Shown here: piece by piece, positions 1 through 7,495 of the stretch
Position numbering within the stretch: position 1 is the first letter of the stretch
Layout: the number at the start of each line of letters is the position of its first letter
Assembly: GCA_020438665.1 (NCBI GenBank)
Contig: JAGQUE010000344.1
Coordinates: 1 to 16,858 of the forward strand
DNA: 16,858 nt
Source: Nocardioidaceae bacterium
GTDB lineage: Bacteria; Actinomycetota; Actinomycetes; Propionibacteriales; Nocardioidaceae
Reading direction: 5' to 3'
Notes under the pieces: model-generated
What the model saw: only the letters and a program-made list of their open reading frames with translations
What the model was told of the DNA's origin: nothing
Database searches by the model: none
Made by a program: the position numbers and the translations under genes

Positions 1-121
1 AGCGAAGCAGGATGCCCGCGGGGTGGCGGGTATCTCGGCTCAGAGCGGTGACTCCTTCCCTGCATGGGCTCCGCCTCGACCGCGAGGTGGGGCGTCGACC
101 GAGCTTGATCGGAGCAGACCC

Positions 122-436
122 ATGCCACAGACCGTGCGGAAGTTCTGGGGACCCTTCCAGGGACGGGTGACCCTCAACTTCAACTGGGACGCGATCAACC
201 ACGACTCCGTCGTGCTCGTCACCGCGTCGGAATACCAGGTCACCACGCCGGTGTCCTCCGAGCACCGGTTCATCGGTGCCGCCAACATCACCGTCGACAA
301 CATCGCGCCGCACGGCCCGCCGTACGACCCCAACCACGGCGTCACCTTCGTGGTCAACGTCGACTGGGGCAGCCCGTTGAACATCGTCACCGACATCACG
401 GTCCTCGACGATGCTCCCGTCGAGGTCGACTTCTAG
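122..436 (+). CDS. Small protein, stand-alone copy of the N-terminal domain of the adjacent protease
   Basis: The protein has 104 residues. I do not recognise the family. The ATG at 122 is chosen because a GGAG lies 7 nt upstream and because the protein from there aligns from its first residues with the start of the next gene. An earlier in-frame start at 23 would add a low-complexity extension absent from the paralogue. The sequence is rich in alternating hydrophobic residues (for example VTLNFNW near 16-22 and GVTFVVNVDW near 73-82), suggesting a compact beta fold. It has no signal peptide and no membrane segment. It is roughly 70% identical by eye to residues 1-98 of the protease encoded 13 nt downstream, so the two genes probably form an operon. 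By inference, it may be a partner, inhibitor or decoy of the protease, or a binding domain. No enzymatic residues are evident. Confidence 0.7.
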   Translation: MPQTVRKFWGPFQGRVTLNFNWDAINHDSVVLVTASEYQVTTPVSSEHRFIGAANITVDNIAPHGPPYDPNHGVTFVVNVDWGSPLNIVTDITVLDDAPVEVDF

Positions 437-449
437 GACGGGGCGCCTC

Positions 450-1346
450 ATGCAGACGATCCGGAAGTACTGGGGCCCGTTCAAGGGCCGCGTGACGCTG
501 AACTACAACTGGGGTGCCATCGACCAGGACTCGGTCGTCGTGGTCACCGTCTCCGAGTGCACGGCCGACGGCGTGCGGTTCATCGGTGCCGCGAACCTGT
601 CGGTCGACAACGTTGCGCCGCACGGCCCGCCGTACGACGGCAACCACGGCGTCACCTTCGTGGTCAACGTCGACTGGCCCGAGCCGCTGCGCTTCGCCAC
701 CGACATCACGGTGCTGGATGCCAAGCCGGTCGAGGTGCAGTTCTATGAGCCCGACGTCAGCCACAACCTCGGCATGCGGACCCAGTTCCAGCAGAGCAGG
801 CAGTGGTGCTGGATCGCGACGGCGGTCAGCGTCGACCACTTCTATGACCCGGCGAGCACATGGACCCAGTGCCAGGTGATGACGCAGATCGGGCAGGAGA
901 TCAACGGCTTCCCGGCGGACACCCGCGCCTGCCCGACGGCCGAGGCGTTGCGGGCCAACCCCGGGCTGGCGATGCGGCTGGCCGACCCCTACGACATCGC
1001 CGCGCGCTATGTCATGGACGACCCCGCCCTCGGTGTCGACACGCGCTACCTCAAGTCCGGAGGCGTGACGGACGCTCTCACGAAGACCAACAACCTCGGC
1101 AGCTGGCAGGGCCCTGGGGTGACGCTGGACCAGCTGGCGCAGGAGATCAACGCCGGCCGCCCCGTCATCGCCGGGATCACCTGGAACTCCGGTGGCAGCC
1201 ACTACCTCACGATCGCCGGGGTGCAGGGCGAGGGCCTGCTCATCCTGGACCCGGTCAACGGGCAGTCGCTGACCGAGTTCGGGGACTTCCCGGGCACCTA
1301 CTTCGGTGGCGCTTCCCTCGACGGCTATGCCTTCACGCGGCCCTGA
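450..1346 (+). CDS. Papain-like cysteine protease (AvrRpt2/C39-like) with N-terminal duplicated domain
   Basis: The protein has 298 residues, starting at ATG 450 with a GGACGGGG purine stretch just upstream. Residues 1-98 are a paralogue of the preceding small protein. Residues about 100-298 look like a papain-like cysteine peptidase of the PF12385/AvrRpt2 type. Cys120 sits in a QWCWIA context typical of the nucleophile, and Gln114 or Gln115 could form the oxyanion hole. His251 lies in GGSHYLTIAG and Asp267 in ILDPVNG, completing a Cys-His-Asp triad. There is no signal peptide, so the protein is cytosolic or exported by a route that uses no cleavable leader. Family knowledge: such peptidases occur as effectors, toxins or leader-processing enzymes, and the substrate cannot be predicted here. 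The C-terminus ends 9 nt before a convergent gene. The peptidase call is fairly firm; the role is open. Confidence 0.75.
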   Translation: MQTIRKYWGPFKGRVTLNYNWGAIDQDSVVVVTVSECTADGVRFIGAANLSVDNVAPHGPPYDGNHGVTFVVNVDWPEPLRFATDITVLDAKPVEVQFYEPDVSHNLGMRTQFQQSRQWCWIATAVSVDHFYDPASTWTQCQVMTQIGQEINGFPADTRACPTAEALRANPGLAMRLADPYDIAARYVMDDPALGVDTRYLKSGGVTDALTKTNNLGSWQGPGVTLDQLAQEINAGRPVIAGITWNSGGSHYLTIAGVQGEGLLILDPVNGQSLTEFGDFPGTYFGGASLDGYAFTRP

Positions 1347-1355
1347 CGAGGGACG

Positions 1356-1958
1356 TCACGAGTCGACATGCTTCCCCGGCTCCCAGCCGCGGGGGCCGAT
1401 CAGCTCCTCGGCGCGAGCGAGGGGCACCTCCTCCAACGGCGTGGCCATCGAGTCGTTCCACCGGTTGAAGACGCCGAACATGCAGACCACGCCGAGGATC
1501 TCCACGATCTGGCTCTCCGACCAGTGCTCGGCCAGGCGCGCATAGGACTCGTCGGTGACGGCGTTGGGCACCGACGCCGCCTCCATCGCGAAGTCGAGGG
1601 CGACCCGCTCGGCCTCGCTGAAGAGCGGGCTCGTCGTGTAGTCATAGACCGCGGCCATCTTGTCGTCCGAGACGCCGTGGCGAGTGGCGCTGACACTCGT
1701 GTGTGCCTTGCAGTACTGGCAGCCCGACGCCGTGCTCGCCATGTGGGCCACCAGGCGCTTGAGCCCGAGGTCGACCTCGCCGTCCGGTGCGAACACCGCT
1801 CGGTTGAGCTGGATCACCGCCCGTGCGATGGCAGGCACCCGCTGCATCGTCAGCAGGCTGTTGGGCACGAAGCCCAGGGTCGTGGTGAAGTGACCCAGCT
1901 CGTGGGCGAGGTCGTGGTCAGGGCATTGGTCGAGCGGAAGCGGATCCATGCGCGCCAT
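1356..1958 (-). CDS. Carboxymuconolactone decarboxylase family protein (AhpD-like, peroxidase-related)
   Basis: The protein has 200 residues from ATG 1958. It carries the AhpD-type redox motif C-x-x-C-x-x-H (Cys80, Cys83, His86) within a helical CMD fold. The upstream part contains the family-typical stretch LGFVPNSLLTM (residues 28-38). Family knowledge: proteins with this motif are alkylhydroperoxidase-like thiol reductants rather than true decarboxylases. The Cys pair and His support peroxidase or disulfide chemistry, though the substrate is unknown. The start is uncertain: no good Shine-Dalgarno precedes 1958, and an internal ATG at 1949 is an alternative. An upstream GTG would add only a few residues. 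The gene is convergent with the protease and divergent from the SRPBCC gene, with about 160 nt between the divergent starts, so it probably has its own promoter. Confidence 0.8.
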   Translation of the reverse strand: MARMDPLPLDQCPDHDLAHELGHFTTTLGFVPNSLLTMQRVPAIARAVIQLNRAVFAPDGEVDLGLKRLVAHMASTASGCQYCKAHTSVSATRHGVSDDKMAAVYDYTTSPLFSEAERVALDFAMEAASVPNAVTDESYARLAEHWSESQIVEILGVVCMFGVFNRWNDSMATPLEEVPLARAEELIGPRGWEPGKHVDS

Positions 1959-2105
1959 GACCGACCAGCGTGCAGGCACACCGGAGGACGCCTGGCCAGT
2001 GTTCCGCAAGGCAGAACCCGGCATGCGCGCGACCACCGGTGGCGAGGGGTGGGCTCTCCGATCCAGTGGCGCGACCTCGGCCGACGGGCGCGGCTCCGAC
2101 GTCCC

Positions 2106-2111
2106 TAGGAT
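2106..2111 (+). promoter_or_regulatory. Candidate -10 box (TAGGAT) for a leaderless transcript
   Basis: TAGGAT lies exactly 6 nt before the GTG at 2118, the spacing expected when transcription starts at the start codon. I see no convincing -35 element. The same TANNNT-N6-GTG layout occurs at 5455 (plus) and 13469 (minus). Confidence 0.4.
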
Positions 2112-2117
2112 CGAGGC

Positions 2118-2609
2118 GTGATCGCGGACCGCTGGGGCGTCAGTGACGACGAGACGCGGCGGGCCTATCCCTGTGACGCCCTGGTTCCAAGACCCGCGTG
2201 GCAGGCCTGGCGAGGGGTCACTGTCGCGACGACCACTGACAAGGTCTGGCCGTGGGTGGTCCAGCTCAGGCTCGCTCCCTACTCCTATGACTGGATCGAC
2301 AACCTCGGGCGCCGGTCGCCGCGCGAGCTTCGCTCGCTCCCTGATCCGCAGGTGGGCGATCCCTACAGCGCGAGTGCCGGACGACCCGTCGGCACGGTCG
2401 TGGCGGTGGAGTCCGGGGTCCACCTGACTGCGACGATCATGGGAGCCCACATGTCCTATGTGCTGGTGGACCGGGGTCATGACACCCGGCTTCTGCTCAA
2501 GGTCGCCGCCGCCAGGGGTCGCGCCCTCGGGCCGCTGTTCGCGCTCGGCGACCTGGTGATGGCACGCAAGCAGCTGCTGAACCTCAAGCGGTTGGCCGAG
2601 GACCGCTAG
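2118..2609 (+). CDS. SRPBCC / polyketide cyclase-like protein
   Basis: The protein has 163 residues from a GTG start. The pattern of a short N-terminal lead-in, a strand such as GVTVATTTDKVWPWVVQL (residues 33-50), a loop containing YDWIDNLGR (57-65) and a long C-terminal helix with many basic residues (about 130-163) matches the SRPBCC hydrophobic-ligand-binding fold. No catalytic residues can be assigned. Family knowledge: members bind lipids, polyketides or other small hydrophobic molecules. The start is supported by a TAGGAT box at leaderless distance; the nearby purine-rich ATCGAGG could instead act as a weak ribosome site. The gene is followed after 80 nt by the kinase-aminotransferase gene on the same strand, possibly co-transcribed. 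The fold call is by overall look rather than a diagnostic motif. Confidence 0.6.
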   Translation: MIADRWGVSDDETRRAYPCDALVPRPAWQAWRGVTVATTTDKVWPWVVQLRLAPYSYDWIDNLGRRSPRELRSLPDPQVGDPYSASAGRPVGTVVAVESGVHLTATIMGAHMSYVLVDRGHDTRLLLKVAAARGRALGPLFALGDLVMARKQLLNLKRLAEDR

Positions 2610-2689
2610 CCTTCAGGTTCCTGGCCGTCGAGGCAGGGTCGGCCCCATGCTGACCACCCGAGCAGGTCGCCCGAGCAGGAAGGCCAGAC

Positions 2690-5020
2690 ATGGACGAGAT
2701 CGACCCGGTGCTCAAGGCCGACCCGCCCCGCTTCAGCGAGGACGAGGCGGTCGGGGTGGTGGCCACGCACTTCGGCGTCCGTGCGGACGGCGCGCTCGAC
2801 GTGGGCAGCGAACGCGACCAGACCTTCCTGCTGACCGACGGCGACGTGCGGACCGCCGTGCTCAAGATCTCCAACGCGGCGGAGAACCCCGCCATGCTCG
2901 ACATGGAGTCCCTCGTGGTCCGCCACATCGCGAGGGTCGACCCGGGGCTCCCGGTGGCCCGTCCGCTCGCGCACGTCGACGCCACCGACCCCGAGGATGC
3001 GCTGTCCTACCGGGTCCTGGTCGCCGCCGGCGGCGCCGACCACTGGGTGCGCGCCTATCCCGTGATGCCGGGGCGGATGCGCTCGGACCCGGGCGAGCTG
3101 AGCGACCGGGCGATCGTCGCCTGGGGCGAGACGACGGCCCGGCTGGCCAGGGCGATGCGCGGCTTCAGCCATCCCAGCGCCCACCGTTCGCTGCCGTGGG
3201 ACCTCAAGTCCGTCCCCTTGACCCGCGGCATGGTCCCCTCGATCCGCCACCCCCGGCTGCGTGCGGCGGTCGAGCGGACCCTGGACAGGTACGACGCCAC
3301 GATCGCCCCGCGGTGGGAGTCGCTGCGGGCCCAGGTCGTCCATGGGGACCTCAACATCGACAACGCGCTGCTGGATGACGACGGTCTCATCACCGGCATC
3401 ATCGACTTCGGCGACATGAGCCACACCGCGCTCATCACCGACCTCGCCTCGGTCATCGACAGCCTCGTCCTCGGCCGCGAGCCCGAGGAGGGCTTCCGGG
3501 TCGCGCGGCTGGTGCTTGACGGCTATCAGCGGGTGACACCGCTCGAGCCCGACGAGCTCCTGCTGATCAGCGACGCCTGGGCCGCGCGCGCGGCCGCCGG
3601 CATCGCCATCGCGTCGTGGCGCAGCGCCGAGGGCCTGGAGGATCCGGAGTTCGCCGAGCGCGACCTCGCCCTGCTCCACTCGGTGCTCCGCCAGATCATC
3701 GACACCGGGTTCGACGAGGCCGCGCGCAGGGTCAGCGGGCTCCACCCGATGCCGCCACGCGACGAGCTGGTCCAGCGCCGGGCGGCGGCGTTCGGCCCTG
3801 CGATCGAGCCGCTCACCTATGACGAGCCGCTGTTCATCGACCGCGCCTCCGGCGTCTGGATGTACGACGTCAACGGCGACCGCTTCCTCGACGCCTACAA
3901 CAACGTCCCGAGCGTGGGGCACGCCCACCCCCGGGTGACCGAGGCCATCGCCCGGCAGTCCCGCGTGGTGAACACCCACCTGCGCTACCTCCACCCGACC
4001 GCGATCGAGCTCGCCGAACGGCTGCTCGCCACCTGCCCGCCCGGTCTCGACACGGTGCTCTTCGTCAACTCCGGGTCCGAGGCCAACGACCTGGCGTGGC
4101 GGCTGGCCACCCACGTCACCGGCCGGCGCGGCGCGCTGTGCACCCACTTCGCCTATCACGGGATCTCCGAGGCGATCGCGCCGCTCTCGCCCGAGGTGCT
4201 CTTCTCAGGAAGCCTGAGCGGGCACGTCGAGCGCTGGCGACCGGCCGACGCCTATCGCGGCGCCCACCTCGACTCCGCGGAGTTCGAGGCCGCCCTGGCA
4301 AGGCTGGTCGCCAAGGGGCTGCCGCCCGCCGCCGTGATCCTCGACGGTGTGATGCAGAGCGACGGGATCCAGGTGCTCACCGCGGACTATGTCGGCGACC
4401 TGGTCCGGCTCGCTCACGAGGCGGGTGCCTTGTGGATCGCCGACGAGGTCCAGGGTGGCCACGGCCGCACGGGCGAGGCGATGTGGTCCTTCCAGCGGTT
4501 CGGCATCGAGCCCGACGTCATCACGATGGGCAAGCCGATGGGCAACGGCCACCCGGTCGCGGCGGTTGTCACCAAGCGGGAGTTCCTCGAGGGCTTCGCC
4601 GACGAGACGGTCGTCTTCTCGACGTTCGGCGGCAACCCCGTGTCGGCGGCCGCCGGTCTCGCCGTGCTCGACGTGCTGGAGGACGAGCGAGTCCTGCCGC
4701 GCGTGGTCGCCGCGGGGGAGACGCTGCGCTCGGCCGTTCGTGAGGCGACCGTCGAAGCCGCTTGTGTCGGCGACGTGCGCGGGGTGGGGCTGGCCAACGG
4801 GATCGAGATCGTCACCGACCGGGAGTCCAAGGCTGCGGACGGCGCGACCGCGTCGGCGCTCAAGAACGCGCTGAAGCGCAACGGGGTCCTGGTCGGCACG
4901 GCCGGCGCGGACGGCAACGTCCTCAAGGTCCGGCCGCCGCTCGCGTTCACCGACCGCGAGGTGCCCGTCTTCGTCAACGCTCTCGTCGCCTCGCTCCGCG
5001 AGCTCGGTCTCCTGTCCTGA
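2690..5020 (+). CDS. Fused APH-family kinase and class III PLP aminotransferase
   Basis: The protein has 776 residues, starting at ATG 2690 with a strong AGGAAGG 6 nt upstream. Residues about 15-345 form an aminoglycoside/choline-kinase-like phosphotransferase domain. It has the catalytic loop HGDLNIDN (His218, Asp220, Asn225) and the metal-binding IDFGD (Asp239). Residues about 355-776 form a class III aminotransferase. It has SGSEAN (461-466) for PLP phosphate contact, ADEVQGGHGRTG (584-594) with Asp585 for the pyridine nitrogen, and Lys615 in TMGKPMGNG as the likely Schiff-base lysine. Family knowledge: hydroxylysine kinase with phosphohydroxylysine phospho-lyase, and ethanolamine-phosphate phospho-lyase, pair these same two folds. 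By inference, this enzyme may phosphorylate an amino alcohol and then eliminate phosphate with ammonia. Both active sites look intact. The substrate is unknown; a plain transaminase remains possible. Confidence 0.88.
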   Translation: MDEIDPVLKADPPRFSEDEAVGVVATHFGVRADGALDVGSERDQTFLLTDGDVRTAVLKISNAAENPAMLDMESLVVRHIARVDPGLPVARPLAHVDATDPEDALSYRVLVAAGGADHWVRAYPVMPGRMRSDPGELSDRAIVAWGETTARLARAMRGFSHPSAHRSLPWDLKSVPLTRGMVPSIRHPRLRAAVERTLDRYDATIAPRWESLRAQVVHGDLNIDNALLDDDGLITGIIDFGDMSHTALITDLASVIDSLVLGREPEEGFRVARLVLDGYQRVTPLEPDELLLISDAWAARAAAGIAIASWRSAEGLEDPEFAERDLALLHSVLRQIIDTGFDEAARRVSGLHPMPPRDELVQRRAAAFGPAIEPLTYDEPLFIDRASGVWMYDVNGDRFLDAYNNVPSVGHAHPRVTEAIARQSRVVNTHLRYLHPTAIELAERLLATCPPGLDTVLFVNSGSEANDLAWRLATHVTGRRGALCTHFAYHGISEAIAPLSPEVLFSGSLSGHVERWRPADAYRGAHLDSAEFEAALARLVAKGLPPAAVILDGVMQSDGIQVLTADYVGDLVRLAHEAGALWIADEVQGGHGRTGEAMWSFQRFGIEPDVITMGKPMGNGHPVAAVVTKREFLEGFADETVVFSTFGGNPVSAAAGLAVLDVLEDERVLPRVVAAGETLRSAVREATVEAACVGDVRGVGLANGIEIVTDRESKAADGATASALKNALKRNGVLVGTAGADGNVLKVRPPLAFTDREVPVFVNALVASLRELGLLS

Positions 5021-5101
5021 CGCGTCGGCCCCGACCCCGACCCCGGCCGCGGCTCGTGCGCGGGCGGCGTACGGCGTGGGGGTGGCGGGTACCTCCATGC
5101 C

Positions 5102-5428
5102 ATGACCGACACTTTCCAGGACGGCGACAGCGCTGGCGCCGACGACCCGCTCCGGCGCTCCCGCACCAGCAGCGTGTGGATCGCGATCGCCCTGTTCGCC
5201 GTTCTGCTCCTGCTGCTCATCATCTTCATCGCGCAGAACACCCAGAGCGTCGCCATCTCCTTCCTGGGGTGGAGCGGTCACGCGCCCCTGGCGGTGTCGC
5301 TGCTGGCCGCCTCGCTCGTCGGGATCGTGCTGACGTTGGTCGCCGGCTCGCTGCGGATCGTCCAGCTGCGTCGTCGCATCCGGCGGGAGCGGCGGGCCGC
5401 GACGGTCGACCAGCCTCCGGCGCCGTGA
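5102..5428 (+). CDS. LapA-domain (DUF1049) membrane protein
   Basis: The protein has 108 residues. A charged N-terminal tail of about 22 residues precedes transmembrane helix 1 (about 24-44). This is followed by the hallmark AQNTQSVAISFLGW (44-57), then helix 2 (about 61-83) and a strongly basic tail RRRIRRERR (90-98). This is the usual layout of LapA/YciM-partner-like DUF1049 proteins. In proteobacteria LapA acts in lipopolysaccharide assembly, but actinobacteria lack LPS and the role there is unknown. Two helices with both ends cytoplasmic are expected by the positive-inside rule. ATG 5102 is used; an ATG five bases upstream is out of frame and stops at once. No clear ribosome site is seen. 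The gene lies 81 nt after the kinase-aminotransferase gene. Confidence 0.85.
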   Translation: MTDTFQDGDSAGADDPLRRSRTSSVWIAIALFAVLLLLLIIFIAQNTQSVAISFLGWSGHAPLAVSLLAASLVGIVLTLVAGSLRIVQLRRRIRRERRAATVDQPPAP

Positions 5429-5454
5429 CAGGAGACGCGTCGGCCGCGCTGCCG

Positions 5455-5460
5455 TAGCGT
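5455..5460 (+). promoter_or_regulatory. Candidate -10 box (TAGCGT) for a leaderless transcript
   Basis: TAGCGT ends 6 nt before the GTG at 5467, the same geometry as at 2106. No Shine-Dalgarno precedes that GTG, which favours leaderless translation. A -35 element is not evident. Confidence 0.35.
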
Positions 5461-5466
5461 GACCAT

Positions 5467-6498
5467 GTGCCCCCCTCGCCCACCCGGGCAGCAGCCCTTG
5501 CCCAGCGGCTGCTCGACGCCCAGGTCGCCTTCCACCTGGAGCGGCTGACCGGGGACCGGTTGGTGCCGACGGTCACCGTGCTCGTCGACCGGGCGCTGGC
5601 GTCCGGCGCGCGCCTTCCGATCGAGGAGCTCGTCGACCGGGACGCGGTCGTGGGCGCGGTCGTCCGCACCCTGCGGACGACGTCGTCCAGCGCGGCCGTC
5701 GCTGGGATCGTCGAGGCGGTGGTCGACGTGCTCATGGAGGGGCCGGACGAGCCCTATCCCCTCGGCGACCTCGCCGATCGGCCCCAGGTCGAGGCGCTGG
5801 TCGACAGCCTGCTCGCGTTCCACCCGGTGGTGGAACGGTTCGTCGACGGGCTGGCCGGCGTCCCCCTGGTCGGCACCACGGCCTCCCGGTTCATGGGACG
5901 GGTGGCGGCCGAGGTGCTGCGTGCCAACAAGGCCGTCGCCGACAAGGTCCCGGGCCTGGGCTCGCTGATGTCACTGGGGACCAACGCCGCGACCCGGATG
6001 GTCGGCTCCGCCGACAAGCGGCTCGACGGCCTGATCGGCGACACGATGGGCAAGGGCGGCGCGCTCGCCGTACGCCGCCTCAACCGGGTCGTCGTCGAGA
6101 CGCTGCGCGACCCGGTGACCCGCGAGGCCGTCCTCCAGGCCTGGGACCAGCTCGCCGAGGAGGACGTCACGGGCTTGCGCGAGCACGCGACGCGGGAGCA
6201 GGTCGCCGGCGTGGCCGACGCCCTCCATGACCTGGCCATCCGGGCGCTCGCCACCGACCACGCGGATGCTCTGGTCGGTTCCCTGGTCGACGCGTTCGTG
6301 GACCGGTTCGGCGGCTATACGCCGACCGAGCTGCTCGACGAGCTCGACCTGACCCGCGACGACCTGGTCACCGACGTGGTCGCGCTGGCCGCCCCGCTGG
6401 TCGAGGCGCTGCGCACCTCCGGCGAGCTCGACAGCCTGCTGCGGGCCGAGCTGGAGCCGTTCTTCGGCTCGCCCGAGGTGACGGACCTGCTGGGTTGA
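5467..6498 (+). CDS. Conserved-type hypothetical protein, helix-rich
   Basis: The protein has 343 residues. I do not recognise the family. The composition is dominated by Ala, Val, Leu, Asp and Arg in a pattern of amphipathic helices. A central glycine-containing stretch DKVPGLGSLMSLGTNAA (about 159-175) is the only less polar part, and it is too short and broken to be a confident membrane helix. There is no signal peptide, no cysteine and no evident catalytic motif. The coding frame shows strong third-position GC and stays open over its whole length, which supports a real gene. The GTG start at 5467 lacks a ribosome site but has a TAGCGT box at leaderless spacing. The overlapping ATG at 5465 is in another frame. 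It follows the LapA gene by 38 nt and is convergent with the EthD gene. Confidence 0.7.
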   Translation: MPPSPTRAAALAQRLLDAQVAFHLERLTGDRLVPTVTVLVDRALASGARLPIEELVDRDAVVGAVVRTLRTTSSSAAVAGIVEAVVDVLMEGPDEPYPLGDLADRPQVEALVDSLLAFHPVVERFVDGLAGVPLVGTTASRFMGRVAAEVLRANKAVADKVPGLGSLMSLGTNAATRMVGSADKRLDGLIGDTMGKGGALAVRRLNRVVVETLRDPVTREAVLQAWDQLAEEDVTGLREHATREQVAGVADALHDLAIRALATDHADALVGSLVDAFVDRFGGYTPTELLDELDLTRDDLVTDVVALAAPLVEALRTSGELDSLLRAELEPFFGSPEVTDLLG

Positions 6499-6577
6499 CG
6501 CGCCACGCCCCCGTCGTCACGCCGCGCGGGAGGATCATCCAGCCGTCTCGCGGTCGAGCGTGGCCGGGCCGCTGACC

Positions 6578-7474
6578 TCACGCGTTGGCCGGGTGGCTCC
6601 GATCCAGGTCAGCCGGAGGCAGGAACTCGCGCAGCACGTCGTCGTGCATCTGGCTCTTGGCGTCGAGACGGCGGATGACGTCGGCCACGGCGATGCCACG
6701 GACACCGGCCAGGGTGATCGAGCCGCGGTCCTTGGTGGTGATGCACCGCGTCACACGGGGCGCGTGCATGGCCACGCAACGGTCCGCGATAGACGCGGCT
6801 GCCGTCGCCCACTCGGCGCCCGAGACGAAGCGCCCCCACGCATCGGCATCGGCCATCACGACCTCGATCATGGCCTGGTACTGGCGGTCGAGCGGCTTGG
6901 TCATCACCACCCCGGGATGGTCCAGGGTGATGTCCAGCTCCTCGAACAGGTGTCTGCGCAGCTTGAGTACCTCGCCGGAGCCGGCCAGCGACGGCACCAA
7001 CGACTCGTCGACCCAGCGACGGAAGTCGGCCACCGACAGCTCCGGGCGCTTGCGGAGGAAGACGAGATGGCGCACGAGGGTGTCGGTGCCGTCGGGAGCG
7101 GGATCGGTCGAGTCCTGCACGGTGGCGCTGTTGGGGCCGATCCCGGCGTACCCGATCATCTGGGACAGGAAGTTGATCCCGTCCTCCATCTGCACCCGCG
7201 AGGCGGCTTGGAACGCCGCCAGCCCCTCCATCGTCGCGAACGTCGCCTCCGGGACGCCCTGGAAGTCGTCCTCCGGGTCGGGCTGCGCCGACACTCCCGC
7301 GATCTCCGGCCACATCGAGCTCTCGAAGCTGACCTGGTGCAGCCACACGGAGTCGATGCCGGGGAAGCGTGGCGGCAGGGTGACATGGGCATTGAGCCAG
7401 TAGTCGTAGAAGTCCTCGTCGGTCAGTCCTTCCTTGGCCCGGAGGGGGATGACGAGGGTCAGGGCGTCAGTCAT
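6578..7474 (-). CDS. Tandem EthD-domain protein
   Basis: The protein has 298 residues from ATG 7474, with AGGAG about 9 nt upstream. Two dimeric alpha-beta barrel (EthD-like) repeats are visible. The first, about residues 5-118, opens LTLVIPLRAKEGLTDEDFYDYW. The second, about 133-245, opens VRHLVFLRKRPELSVADFRRW. Both contain the strand plus DFxxYW/DFRRW helix signature. A C-terminal tail of about 50 residues is not explained by EthD. Family knowledge: EthD proteins accompany ether- and aromatic-degrading oxygenases, mostly with unknown function, and some members of the fold act as monooxygenases, decarboxylases or cyclases. The gene is last in the presumed operon with the FMO and cupin, 21 nt after the FMO stop. 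It probably has an accessory or isomerising role in the pathway. Confidence 0.8.
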   Translation of the reverse strand: MTDALTLVIPLRAKEGLTDEDFYDYWLNAHVTLPPRFPGIDSVWLHQVSFESSMWPEIAGVSAQPDPEDDFQGVPEATFATMEGLAAFQAASRVQMEDGINFLSQMIGYAGIGPNSATVQDSTDPAPDGTDTLVRHLVFLRKRPELSVADFRRWVDESLVPSLAGSGEVLKLRRHLFEELDITLDHPGVVMTKPLDRQYQAMIEVVMADADAWGRFVSGAEWATAAASIADRCVAMHAPRVTRCITTKDRGSITLAGVRGIAVADVIRRLDAKSQMHDDVLREFLPPADLDRSHPANA

Positions 7475-7495
7475 GCTGCGTTCTCCTGGTGAGGT

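Noticed and set aside
2606..4159. Long minus-strand open frame (517 codons) opposite the kinase-aminotransferase gene
   Set aside because: It is antisense to a gene with clear catalytic motifs. Its translation is Arg/Gly/Asp/His-rich low-complexity typical of GC-rich antisense frames, with no domain.
5021..5101. CCCCGA tandem repeat after the aminotransferase gene
   Set aside because: It has only about three short units, within a GC-rich spacer, and no sign of a functional repeat array.
4205..5281. Minus-strand open frame of 358 codons
   Set aside because: It overlaps the aminotransferase domain and the LapA gene, has no recognisable motif, and shows the same antisense composition.
6499..6577. 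Possible terminator between the convergent hypothetical and EthD genes
   Set aside because: The gap is GC-rich with several short complementary pieces, but I could not draw a stable uninterrupted hairpin.
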